Origin: Selaginella tamariscina
Taxonomy: Eukaryota; Streptophyta; Lycopodiopsida; Selaginellales; Selaginellaceae
Reading direction: 5' to 3'
Length of the DNA stretch: 64,000 nt
Assembly: GCA_003024785.1 (NCBI GenBank)
Contig: PUQB01000001.1
Span: 2,183,501-2,247,500, forward strand
Shown: positions 11,791 through 26,664 of the stretch, piece after piece
How positions within the stretch are numbered: the stretch's first letter is position 1
Layout: each line of letters opens with the position of its first letter
Translations under genes and position numbers: made by a program
The notes under the pieces: generated by a model
What the model saw: only the letters and a program-made list of their open reading frames with translations
Told to the model about the DNA's origin: nothing
Databases searched by the model: none

Positions 11791-12557
11791 TTAATTATCG
11801 TCCTTGTTACTCCATATGTGTTATATAACTCCTTGAGACAACAGCAGCTTCTATGGGCTATGGAATTTATACAGCAGCTCTCAGACACAGCTTGCATCAG
11901 ATGTAACAATCTTCCACAATTGAGAATTATTACGAACACAAGATCAATCTTGATCCAAGAAGAACTACAATGACAATTAGATAAGAACCCTAATTACAAA
12001 GCAATTTGTCTTAGGGCTTTCCCATGAATGTACTTAGATATACCACTTCATATCTTTTAAATATATTTTCATCGACTGTGTTTCTATACTAAATAAGCAC
12101 TTACTTAGCACATGTTCATATTACCGAATCAATTAACGTGTCTTGAAGCTGAGCTTTAGATGAATATAGCTGGTATATATCACTTATTAATTAGACATTT
12201 CAATGAATGTTTATATTAATCTATCTCCAATTATATGATTTAAATATGTTTATATGTAATAAGAATAATCTATACTTTAGGTAGAAATTAATTAATAACT
12301 TTACAACTTTTGTTGTTGATCTTTGCTAGTAGCTAAACTCGGGAAGTGATGTTAAACTCACTTATGTTTGTAGGGTTTAGTTTGCATATGTAAAGCACAT
12401 TTATATACGTCTGTTGGTTAGGCATTATTATCTTCAAAGTTAAGTTCAAGCTTTGGTGCTTTTGCACACCCTCATCTAGTTGCAGATCCGATGGTTCTAG
12501 ACATTGCTATAGATGCGACGGCTCTGCTCCATAAAACGGATATTCTGCTTGCAAGCC

Positions 12558-12565
12558 TATATAAG
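12558..12565 (+). promoter_or_regulatory. Candidate TATA box, RING copy B
   Basis: TATATAAG sits in a block (GCAAGCCTATATAAG followed by AGAAACTTAGGTC) that is conserved in all three RING copies, about 290 bp upstream of the first coding exon. The conserved position supports a promoter role, but there is no direct proof. Confidence 0.4.
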
Positions 12566-12839
12566 TAGAAACTTAGGTCTTTCTAATCTATCACGCAGGA
12601 CTTCGCTTTAGAAAAAGGTTGAAATGGATGTGCAATGTCTATAATATTATTATAGGGTGACTTGTCATCTCATATTAAGTATACACACAAACTACTATGT
12701 GCATGAGCATATGTGAGAGTGCATAACATTGCATAATGTTGATAATAGTTTAAGCATTCTTTATGATTGTGATGAGTATATATATGTGTATATGTAGCTC
12801 TGCATTCAGTAACAATCTAATAATAGGTTTTTTTTTCAG

Positions 12840-13279
12840 GAGATATTTCATGGAGAAAGATTCCAAGGACATGGGCAAAGTTGGAGTTTTGGAATGCAAC
12901 ATTTGTTTTGATGTTGCACTCCAACCTATTGCAACTGCATGTGGGCATCACTTTTGTTGTGTTGCCTTCATCGATGGTTGTATATGCACTCTAAAGAGGG
13001 CACATGTCCTACTTGTAGAGCCGTATTGCCAACCCATGCCATAAACCATATACATGCTGATCAATCCACACAACATAAGGTACATATATGAGAGCAATAG
13101 TAAATGTATGATTTATAATTGTTTGAATGTAGAAATTGGAAAAACAATGTGCTTTATGCACCTCCATAAAAATGCATGAAGAAACAGCCAAATTTATTGA
13201 AGTTCATATAGATTCCACTGGATTGGATTCAAATCTATATGATGGGATAATACCTGTTATAGTGGAACCAATGGGTTAG
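12840..13279 (+). pseudogene. RING-HC gene, copy B (one-base frameshift inside the RING)
   Basis: Exon 1 runs 12,840-13,079 (ATG at 12,850) and exon 2 runs 13,133-13,279, with the same splice sites as copy A. One G is missing near 12,959, where copies A and C read TTTTGTTGGTGTTGC and this copy reads TTTTGTTGTGTTGC. The frame is lost just after CGHHFC, so the last zinc ligands are destroyed and translation ends early. Exon 2 is otherwise intact. Either this copy is dead or the base is a sequencing error. Confidence 0.7.
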
Positions 13280-14776
13280 CATACTAGGTTACATTATCTT
13301 AGTACCAAATGTATAACATGACCATGAATATATGATATAAGCATATTTCATATTCATTCATGTTTCTATAGTTGTTTCTTTTGAACATCATTATTAATTA
13401 CATTCTATGACCAACAAGACGATGACATTGTTAATAATTTAAAATTTTAAAAACAAATACCAATGTATATTGTTTGTATAGCTATTATGATATAGATATA
13501 GATATATAATGTCAAAAAGAGACTGTATTTTTGTATGTTATATTAGTTAGTTTTAAATATTATATTATATACATTACATTATATATATTACATTGTATGA
13601 ACATTTTATAAATTATACATTTTAATGTATTAAAATCACATACTTAATTTTATAATAAATTTATAAATTATAAAATTCTATTATTTTCATTTTTAATTGT
13701 AAAATCAGAAGTGAGATTTTCATCTTTAAAGATACTCATGTAAACATTAAAATAAAAAGAATATTAAAACTTTTAATTTTGTATATAGTTATATTAATTG
13801 TAACTCTCACTAATACGAGTTGCACACTCCGTAATGCAGTCCTAGAACAATATCATGAACTTCACAAGCAGCATGTTGACCACATGCCAAAGAATATATA
13901 GAAAGTGACGAACATATCAACAACCAACCTTTTAAATTTTATATTTATAAATAATGGATGATTCTCTAAAGTTGCACCTTAGACAAATGTACAATTTAAG
14001 GTATGCATGTATATTAACACGGACCCATGCTTACAAGAGGTGTGACAACAGGGTGCAGAGGCAACTTGGGCTTAGAAGGAGGACTCGGAGCAGGAGGAGA
14101 TTCCCTAAGACAACAACAGCTTTTATGGGCTATGGAATTTGTACAGTAGCTCTCAGACATAGCTTGCATTAGATCGAACAATCTTCCACAATTGAGAATT
14201 ATTACGAACACATTTTTGCTTTCTATGGGTGCCCAAGATTAGTCCTGATCCAGGAAGAACTATAATTACATAGCAATATGTCTTATACCACTTTTAAATA
14301 TATTTTTCATTGACTTGTTTCTATACTAAATAGCACTTACTTAGCACATGTTCATATTACCGAATCAATTAACGTGTCTTGAAGCTGAGCTTTAGATGAA
14401 TATAGCTGGTATATACCACTTATTAATTAGACATTTCAATAAATGTTTATCTCCAATTATATGATTTTCTGTAATAAGAATAATCTATGCTTTAGGTAGC
14501 AATTAATTAATAACTTTACAATTTTTGTTGTTGATCTTTGCTAGTAGCTTAAACCCGGGAAGTGATATTAAACTCACTTATATTTGTAGGGTTTAGTTTG
14601 CATGTAAAGCACATTTATATACATATGTTGGTTAGATGGCATGTATTATCTTCAAAGTTAAGTTCAAGCTTTGGTGCTTTTGCACACCCTCATCTAGTTG
14701 TAGATCCGATGGTTCTAGACATTTGCTATAGATGCGACAGCTCAGCTCCATAAAACGGATATTCTGCTTGCAAGCC

Positions 14777-14784
14777 TATATAAG
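14777..14784 (+). promoter_or_regulatory. Candidate TATA box, RING copy C
   Basis: TATATAAG lies in the same conserved block as in the other RING copies, about 280 bp upstream of the coding exon. Confidence 0.4.
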
Positions 14785-15063
14785 CAGAAACTTAGGTCTC
14801 CTAATCTATCACCCAGGACTTTGCTTTAGAAAAAAGGTTGAAACGGATGTGCAATTGTCTATAATATTATTTATAGGGTGATTTGTCATCTCATATTAAG
14901 TATGCACACAAACTACTATGTGCATGAGCGTATGTGAAAGTGCATAACATGCATAATGTTTGATAATATTTTAAGCATTCTTTATGATTGTGATGAGCAT
15001 ATATATGTGTGTATATAGGCTCTGCATTCAGTAACAATCTAATAATAAGTTTTTTTTTTCCAG

Positions 15064-15502
15064 GAGATATTTCATGGAGAAAGATTCCAAGGAAATGGGC
15101 AAGTTTGGAGTTTTGGAATGCAACATTTGTTTTGATGTTGCACTCCAACCTGTTGCAATTGCATGTGGGCATCACTTTTGTTGGTGTTGCCTTCATCGAT
15201 GGTTGTATATGCACTCTAAAGAGGGCACATGTCCTACTTGTAGAGCCGTATTGCCAACCCATGCCATAAACCATATATATGCTGATCAATCCACACAACA
15301 TAAGGTACATATATGAGAGCAATAGTAAATGTATGATTTATAATTTTTGAATGTAGAAATTGGAAAACAATGTGCTTTATGCACCTCCATAAAAATGCAT
15401 GAAGAAACAGCCAAATTTGTTGAAGTTCATATAGATTCCACTGGATTAGATTCAAATCTATATGATGGGATAATACCTGTTATAGTGGAACCAATGGGTT
15501 AG
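15064..15502 (+). pseudogene. RING-HC gene, copy C (RING intact, tail frameshifted)
   Basis: Exon 1 runs 15,064-15,304 (ATG at 15,074) and encodes a complete C3HC4 RING nearly identical to copy A. Exon 2 starts at 15,357, but the A-run after AAATTGG has four A where copies A and B have five. The reading frame therefore leaves the conserved tail and stops at 15,390-15,392 instead of at 15,500-15,502. The product would be about 88 residues: RING kept, tail lost. A truncated but functional RING is possible, as is a homopolymer error. Confidence 0.7.
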
Positions 15503-16266
15503 CATACTAGGTTACATTATCTTAGTACCAAATGTATAACATGACCATGAATATATAATTTAAGCATATTTCATATTCATTCATGTTTCTATAGTTGTTT
15601 CTTTTGAACAACAATATTAAATACACTCTATGACCAGCAAGACGATGACATTGTTAATAATTTAAAATTTTAAAAACAAATACCAATGTATATTGTTTGT
15701 ATGGCTATTATGATATAGATATAAATATAATGTCAAAAAGAGACTGTATTTTTGTATGTTATATTAGTTAGTTTCAAATATTATATTATATACATTACAT
15801 TATATATACTACATTGTATGAATTTTATAAATTATACATTTTAATGTATTAAAATCACATACTTAATTTTATAATAAATTTATAAATTATAAAATTCTAT
15901 TATTTTCATTTTTAATTGTAAAATTAGAAGTGAGATTTTCATCTTTAAAGATACTCATGTAAATATTAAAATAAAAAGAATATTATAGTTGTATTAACTT
16001 TAACTCTCACTAATATGAGTTGCACACTTCGTAATGCATATCATGAACTTCACAAGCAACATGTTGACCACATGCCAAAGAATATGTAGAAAGTGACAGA
16101 CATATCAACAATTAACCTCTTAAATTTTATATTTATAAATAATGGATGAACATGTTAACTAACATATACATTTATAGTTTTCATTAAATTATATTTGTAA
16201 GATTATTATGTTTATGTAGAAGGCAAATGTTTCATTTCCTAAGTGGGAATTTCTAAATTCTCATGA

Positions 16267-16450
16267 GTAAATGGAAAGTTATAACATATATAATAAAAAA
16301 CATTAATAAGATATGTTATATAATTAATTATAACTTTCCATTTATAATTGATTATAACTTTTCATTTATAATGATTATAACTTTCCAAATACCAATGTAC
16401 TTTAAAAAGTATGAAAAGTTATAAATGGAAAGTTATAAATGTTTAACTTT
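16267..16450. repeat. Perfect 20-bp inverted repeat at the end of RING copy C
   Basis: TTATAACTTTCCATTTATAA at 16,328-16,347 is the exact reverse complement of 16,419-16,438, with further partial copies at 16,267-16,284 and about 16,350-16,385. The inner spacer is 71 bp. The whole would fold into an AT-rich hairpin and could be the edge of a small transposon. Confidence 0.75.
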
Positions 16451-18720
16451 TATAATCAATTTTCAATTTGCCGTAAAGAATATTTTAATTCAGGTTTTAA
16501 ATTCCGAAAAAATATGTAACATATTATATGAGAACACATATACCACATACATATAAATAGCATACTTAGGTTACATGTATTTTGTGTTAATTTTCATAAT
16601 TAACATGCGAGATAAGTGGAATATGGGTAGATTTTCATTTATCAGTATATAACATCCATTGAAATGCATATGTAATCAACCAAAGCGTGTGTGCGCTAGA
16701 TGTGTATGTGGGTCTTAGATGGTATATATAGAAACTATAAAAACTCATCTACATTTGTTTGGCCCCATATATTTTAATATCTTCACATTATATAAACACA
16801 TCTTTATGTGTGTGTATATGTGGGTATGCATGTGCAAAACATCTACACATCTATGCTATGAATATAAACTCACCCTTTCTTTTATTGAATTTATATAATT
16901 AATATCCCTAAATTTTACTTAAATTTTAATGTTTGTCCAAGTCATCTAAAGGATGACTTAAGATCATCTACATTTAACTGTGCATGGGTTTGAGTTCCAT
17001 ATCTAATAAAGAAGATTGTGTATAAATAATATTTAGTCTTTAAGTTCAATTTGTAAATATTCATATTAGGGGAAGTTCCTTTCTCATAATGTTAATATTT
17101 TTTAAAAGAGCATAGGAGTGTGTCTTTAAAAAATTAATCATTAAATTACTTGTAAATATCTAAATAAGATTTAATAAGAGCCTTTTTCTTCTCTCCAATA
17201 CATTTCAATGTCTTATGATATTGTCCTAATTTGTTTATATTTCAGTTAAACATCCAAATTGGGGCCTATATACAAAAATACATCATGTAATTTCATATGA
17301 TTTTTTACTATTCACAACCACTCCAAAGTATTTAGATAACATTTTATGTACCATGGGACTTACGAAGAACACTTTTTGTGCAAGTGCAACCAAGTTCATG
17401 ATTACATATTATATAATTAATTTATGTGCTCAAAGATTAATAAATCCCAATCTTAAAGACTGTTGTGTATTACCTCATGACCAAGATGGAACAAGATTTG
17501 TGTTTAAGCAATTGTAAATTCATTTCTAAAAGAAACTCTTAGATGTTGTGATTCTCTAGATTCCAATGCATTATTCTCCATGAAAAAAATAATGAATATA
17601 AACTAGCATTTATGGTTATAATATCTCAGGTGACACATTTATATTCAACAAATCTCATGCTTTAGTTAATAACATTTTTAATTCATTTTTGGCAGATATT
17701 TGAATTGACAATGAGTTTGAAAATAGTTTGAACAAGGGAGGAATGTCCTTCTAATGAGACTCTCAATGAAAAATGGTAAACCAAAGTGACATACTTACTT
17801 CCTTATAAATCAAAATAAAGAGGTTGTGTTATTTACTATCCTAAATAACTATGGGAGAGAATCAAATTCAAAGCTACATGAGGGCCTAAGTTTAACAAAT
17901 AGGGAAGTCATAAAATTTTAAAAATAACATACTTGTTGGCGAGGTAAAACACTATGTACGAATGTTTAAGCTTGTTAATGAGCTAGATTATGTTGAATTA
18001 ATAAAACTTTCTTAATGATATGATGAATCAACTCTATATAAAACTAACATTTGTTGTTGTAAAGATCAACAAATCTTTGCCTTGGAAATTAGTTAAAGAT
18101 ACTAGTAATTATTACGTGATGTAGTCTTTCCTTGGGAAGACCTAAGTAGTTATAGGTTTTCTAAAGACCTAATTAGTTATATTTTACTTCTATATGGGCT
18201 TGGTGACGATTCATCAAATCTATAGTAAAAGTCTATATTTATTCAATTTGTAAATGTAATTAGAAATTCTTAAGTTGAGTTTTGAATTGTGTTTTATAAA
18301 TTTAAGATAATTTATTTATAAAATTTAATAATGAATATTTATATTAATCATGAACACATTAATATCTTTATTATTATTTTTAAAGATATTTATATTTTAT
18401 TGTATAATTTTAATATACATTATATATATTTACTTTTTAATAATTTTAAAAAACTAAAGTATATTATATAAATATACGTATTATAGAATTGAATACTAAA
18501 TTAATGCTTATATATTATTAAGGCGTAAGTTACTATTGAAATCCACAAAGACTAAAAGATAATATATTTAAAGCAAGGTTACAACAAATTCTTATTATAT
18601 TGATACACCATTTTTGAAAATTTTCAAAGCTAGATAAAGTAAATATTTATATTTTAAATATAATTTAATTTTCTAGAGATAAATTCTTTAGTAATGATAC
18701 TAAGTTCTTAAATTCTGCGT
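16450..18720. other. AT-rich intergenic, no gene seen
   Basis: No supported gene, RNA or strong repeat was found. Confidence 0.5.
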
Positions 18721-19880
18721 ACAACTATATGCAAACCTGAACTAGAATACATTCTCCACGCATCCTATCTCCTTTGGATTTCCCCTTGTTTCTTCAAACA
18801 CTTATAATTATTATAGAGCTCCCAAATTCCTTTAAACAACACTTTACTCTTCCATGCAGCCTCTTCACTCTACTCCATTACCTGGGCATTCTCCTCGTCC
18901 ATTAGCAATTAAACACATGTCAAAGATGCCTTATACACAACGCCCCCACAACAATTGCCTTGCACAATTCCATGCCTGAAGAAAGACATCTAGGCCTTTG
19001 GAGGCATAGGACATAACACGATCTCTTCCCCGTTAGGAAGGTCAACCAGGGAGAACAACTTCCAATTAATGAACTTAGATCAAACACAACCGCTCAAAAA
19101 GCCCAAGCTCCCACCTATGTTCAACAGAAAATTCATTTGATCCCTGTCCTTGTATTCCCAGGTATCTTGGGGCAAGATGGCATAAGAGACTAAAGGTGAC
19201 TCATCCCCTTCAACCTTCCAGACCCCAAACCCCCAGAACTCTACACCATACAAGAGACCTCTTATGTACATGTTCCCCTCTTACCACCACGTGCATCCGC
19301 ACATAGAGTCTACCATGTTTCTATTATAACTCAGTTGCAAAAGGCTTGCCCACTCATCTCTTTCTAGATTGTAAAAACTCCATCTTGCCCAATGTGCTGA
19401 CTTTCATCTCCCAGGGTGACTTGTAACCTTGTCCATCATCTGCAAGGTTATTAACATATTGTTGGAGAGATAGAACTCACATAAAAAGCTGATACCATGT
19501 TCTATGAGGTCTAGTCATTCTCTTGTAAGTGGGTTTCCCACAGCAAGATGAAGATCGACATCATAGAGATTGATAGGGTAGAGCTAGGCGCACACAAGCC
19601 CCTGATTGGAGGACATGAATCGGAAGCCGCAAGTATTTGGGAATGCCTTCTTGGAGATTTGCCTAGTAGAGGCGTTTGTCGATCTAATTTTTGCATGCTG
19701 AGCAACACACAGATAACTGCATTCTCCTCCTCCTCGTGCTCGGACCTAGATAGCCAAGGCTTCCTAAATGCATTTGATTTTATCTAATCTTGCCATGCCT
19801 TGCACACCACATAGCATTTGCAAACTGTTGAGAACGCCACGGTCTCCATGCCTCTCCCACTAAACCCTTGAAGAACCCTT
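18720..19880 (-). other. GC-richer island with short open stretches, unrecognised
   Basis: Base composition rises clearly above the flanks. The - strand has open stretches at 19,080-19,271 and 19,511-19,708, and just below them a run reading LFSLVDLPNGEEIVLCPMPP near 18,990-19,060. These do not join into a convincing gene and I do not recognise them. A decayed gene or transposon fragment is the likeliest reading. Confidence 0.3.
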
Positions 19881-22800
19881 TTTCTTTTAGTTTCTGTAAT
19901 TAACAATTAAAATTTATTATTTTATATTAGAAATATCATGCACATAGCAATTTGTACTTATGAGTTTATATATATGACCCTGTAAATAATAAAAATTATA
20001 ACAATTGGACATTTTTAGGTTACCTTTTTTAAAGGTGTTGTGAATCGTTGTGCGGATGTCCGAACTTAACTTGTTAATACGGATCTCAATCCCCTTCTGG
20101 TGCAGAATCTTATTTATTGGTGCTCTTAATCATGCTGCACCTTCACACCTTGATCCAAGGGCGACCAAGAAAACAAGTTGAATCCCTCTGTGTGTATGTT
20201 GAGGACGACGACATTTATAACTACAGATTAGGTAAATACAACTTAGGAAGACCTAAGTTTCTACTTATATAAGCACAATATCATCTATGGTCACAAAAGC
20301 TGAACTGTTGGATCTAAGCACCATTGGAATTACAACTAGATGATTTGTAATTTACAAATAAAATAGTATATCGTTAAGATTTCACTTTCAAAAAAAATAT
20401 TCACAAACACAAATTGTTATGTGCATGAGATTACTTATGGTAGATCAATGTTCAATGTAGTGGCCGTTAATATAATTGGCTATATTTATACAATATTTTA
20501 GGTTTTTTCTAATTAAAAAGAACCTATTTAGGTTTTGTATAAAGTATAATAATATATATGCTTAAATTTGTCATTTATTAAGTACTTTCTACATGAATAC
20601 TTATATAATAGTTTATCAATAAGATGATTGTTAAAATATGAATATATAATAAATAAAATATATTAATAAATATTTTAACATTAATTTTAATATTTTTTAT
20701 ATTTAAATTTGTGTATATGTTACTTTTAGAGATTTTTATTTTAAATAAGTTTTTTAAAATAGCTAGTTATACCTAGTTATAATATTGAACTAGTTAAACT
20801 AATTATAATGTAAGCCTAAACTAATTAATTAGCTAAATCAATTAAACAAGCTGTTGGTGCAAGAATAAACATTAATTAATATGCATACACATAAACTCAC
20901 GATAAAACATTTACACAAACGATTACATAAAAATATACACAGCAGAATAAACCATTTGCACACACATATGCACACATAAAACATTTACACATGATGTGTA
21001 CACACTAAAAATCCATAAACACATATTTATGTCATAAGAAGTCAAAATGTGTGACTTTTTATTGAAAATAATTAATGAATTGTTGTTTGTAAAAGTTATA
21101 GATTTTTTAGGTGTATAGGGTGTTTTATAATGATTTTTTGTGTAATTTTTTATATGATTTTTTATAGTGTTAAAATATGTTTTTCTACAAAATAAATTGT
21201 AATAAAACTCACATACAAAACCAAAAAATGAAATATGACTTTTGCATGTGATTTTTCATATTTTAGTCAATTTTTTTTTGTTTTATGATTTTGTATACAA
21301 CTTTTTGATTAGGTATTTCATATGATCTTTACATGATCTTTTATATATTTTTTGTTATAATGTATTTTATATGGTTTTGTATATATTTACATGTCTGATT
21401 TTATTACTTAATTTTCTAATGTGATTTTGTTTATAAGTTTTTGATATGTAATTGAAGAACATGGTTTTTAAATATGATTTTACAATTGACTTTGTGTATT
21501 ATTTTGAATCTGGCTTTTTAGTAATTTTTCATATATTTAATGAATATAATTTTAAGAAGCATTTATAAAAGTGGTTTTTTATATACCTAAAATACATAGA
21601 ATTATTATTTCTTTAAGTACAATTAATGAGTTTCAAACATTCTTTCTTAAGTTTTTATTCACTTCAAGTAAGTCATGTTTTACCAATAAATTAAAAACAT
21701 GTAACAAAGTCTATTGGGTTTTCATAATATTTTTATATAAAAAGTGTTTAGTCATTTAGAATTCTTAATGTAACAATTGTTACAAGTTTGAAATTTTTTT
21801 AAAAAACATTGTTACTACAAATTGTTAGTGTTTATAGTTAATATTTTTAATATTCAATGTGATTTCATTTATGTCACACTTAGTTGTATAAAACAACTCT
21901 CAATTGTATATTTATGTATATTAACACATATAACATTCTTAAATGTGTATATTTACGTGTATGTAATTATATAAAAATATGTATATTTAGACCTTTGTCA
22001 TGACCATGTTTAACTTCTTTACTTAATTAGTTGCATATTCAAAACACATATATTAAAACATATTATATGTATGTAAAAAGACTAAATTTACTATGTGAGA
22101 ATGTGTATATATTACATATATTACAAAGTGTATATTGATATGTACATATTATTTATTATATAGTGAATTTAAATATCACTATCAACTTACATATAAAGTC
22201 CTTGTGTGTGTATGTAAATATGTCTAGTACTTATATAGGTAACAATCTTAAATTCCAAGCTTATTAATTATCTTATTACTAAATAATAATAACAATGATA
22301 GGATTAAAAGATTGATTAATGTAATAAGGGTAGTAGTTCTCATTAAAACAATATAGAATATTATTACTTTTGTATGTAGATGATGTGATTTTAATTAATA
22401 TGCAGTAATATTTAAATATTTTAAGAGAATATAAATTAATAAATATTTAAAAAATAAAATTCATAATGTTTAAGTCACAATGGAATTATATGTGTACCTA
22501 TCTTATTAAAATGATGAACTTTATTAAATTAATTTTAGAAATGTTTTATTGTCAATTTTTTTTAACAATATACTAGTACAAATCCTCACTATTAATTGGC
22601 TTAATTATTTAATAATAATTTATTATTTACCTAATTATTATTCTTAAATTAATAAGTTGGATTCTTAATGCATTTGTTATTTTTATATTCTACTTAATGA
22701 GTTTACCCCAAACTAGACTCTTAATTTCTTTATTATTCTTAACATAATGAATTTATTTTTAAGTTAAAACCTTATTATTAATTAACATAATGAATTTAAT

Positions 22801-23567
22801 CTTAAATTAAAGCCTTAACTTAATTATTATTCTTAAGATAGTGAGTTTATACCTTACCCAGTTGTTATCCTTTTTTGGATATATAAATTGTGGGATGGAT
22901 ATTAATGGTCGGCTGGGATGTCCATAACACACGTAATATAAACTTGTTTATATTGTTATTCTTAATTTAATAAATTTATTTTTAAGTTAAACTCTTAAAC
23001 CAATTGTTATTTATAACCTGATTTTTAACCCTTAACCTAATGCATTTACTTTATATTTACAGACACACTCATGTATATATACACACATACATCAACACAC
23101 TCAACTACATACATATATTTACATGATTTTACGTCATATACACATCCACACGCACACAGAGGTTGTGTGTGTACGAGAGAGAGAGCATATAGTGATCTTT
23201 GCACTTGTATACATTTATGTGCATAGATTCTTTCTATACATGTACTGTGTGCTTGTGTAGATACATTCATCTTTGTATATGTATATGAGAGGGAGGAGAA
23301 AACATTATGTATAAGCTTTATATATGTGTGTGTGTTTACATACTTCAACTCAGTAAATATGCTTAAATTGTTAAAAATTGATAATTATTAATACAATAAA
23401 TCAACTTAAGGTAATGTAAGGAAATTGCCGCGTCATCTCTGCTCATTATAGCCACTTTGAGGCAAACTATTTATCTCCCACTTGCATTATAACTACAAAT
23501 GGAATCGTATCAAATCGTATTTCTATAATATAGTTTTACTATTAAAAGCTTGTTATAAAAAGATAAG

Positions 23568-23644
<77 letters not shown>

Positions 23645-24079
23645 GTAGAGAACAACTTGATTAGATAAGTTTGCAAAATTTTGCATCAAATATTTTATCA
23701 AAATAATCTTAGAAAAGTCATTAAAATTCTTCAGTATTTTCTAATAGTTAAAAAAATATACATGTTTGTATGTGTGGGTACATACACATATACTCATATA
23801 TGTGTATATGTATTTTAAATGAGAACAAATCAAGGAATGCAAGTTAAACAAAGGAATGAAGTAAAAGATATCATGTTGCGTGAAGCATCATATAGGTAGC
23901 TAGTCAAGTGACCCGTGACCCGCCGTTTAGCGTGGACGTAATCCGAAAAGCAATCTGAGCCGCAAGATCGTTTTACATTCTGAGGTAGACGTTAACTTGG
24001 AATTTAATCTGTTCCGTTGGATTCTTCAGTGTTTGTAGCCTAGGGTTTACTCTGTTCTAAAGTTTTCTGCGTTGGATCC
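19880..24079. other. AT-rich intergenic; relic promoter block and dispersed repeats
   Basis: No gene was found. About 20,225-20,345 resembles, in reverse orientation, the promoter block of the RING copies (CTTATATAAGTAGAAACTTA with a diverged CATCTAGTTG stretch upstream). About 22,590-23,045 holds diverged repeats of a word like TTCTTAACATAATGAATTTA that recurs near 38,150-38,250. The last ~130 bases before 24,080 are less AT-rich and probably hold the E2 gene promoter and 5' UTR. Confidence 0.5.
23572..23641. repeat. (AT)n microsatellite, ~70 bp
   Basis: An uninterrupted AT dinucleotide run. Confidence 0.97.
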
Positions 24080-26051
<1,972 letters not shown>

Positions 26052-26664
26052 TTTTCATTATCATTTTTCATGATTAAAAACCAAAACGCTTACTCTAGAC
26101 TTAGTTTTCTTCACAAGTCGTTAATAATTTCATTATTTGTAATTATCATACTCGATATAATATGAAGCTGTAAAAACCAAGTATGATGTTGCATCTCTCA
26201 CTTGTTATATTATTAATGTTGTTAATATACGAGAGAAATGGCGTACGAAGTAGATGAAGGATGGTTGTGTGTGTGTGTGTTCTATAAGGCTTGTGTATAC
26301 ATATTTTAGAACAGGTTAGACGCATAAACTCATACTAATTTTGCTTTTATTCATACTAATTAACCATGTGATGAACTCTTAGTTTAGCAGTGCACATGTT
26401 CATCTCATCTCTCTCTTTCTATATAACCTGTATTTATATGTGAATCCTTTGACGAGTGACGTGGCATGTTACCACGATCTGGACCGTCGGTGCTAAAATC
26501 CAACGTCTGAAATTGATCATGTGAAGGTACGATTGACATATAATCTACATTTCTAATCTCTATCTGCAGATATACAAATGATATAAATTTCATTATATTC
26601 AGTATGAAATATACATGCGCATATACATATCAAACATTTCCAAGGGTTAAATTAAGTAACTAAA
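26052..26664. other. Convergent 3' intergenic region
   Basis: This holds the 3' flanks of the E2 gene (+) and the LIN-type gene (-). A short GT run lies near 26,268-26,280. No separate gene is seen. Confidence 0.5.

Larger units (their letters stand above)
9590..16285. repeat. Large three-copy repeat: one inverted and two direct copies of a RING gene unit
   Basis: Copy A (about 9,590-11,125) is the reverse complement of copy B (about 12,490-13,957) and copy C (about 14,690-16,285). B and C also share upstream sequence (about 11,850-12,490 matches 14,120-14,690), so they are direct repeats of a unit of about 2.1 kb. The similarity covers promoter-like sequence, exons, introns and AT-rich downstream DNA. 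This is a segmental duplication with one copy inverted. Copy ends are approximate and no terminal repeats or target duplications were established. Confidence 0.85.

Noticed and set aside
18720-19880. A gene on the - strand in the GC-richer island
   Set aside because: The open stretches do not join through credible splice sites and no family is recognised, so only an unclassified island is reported.
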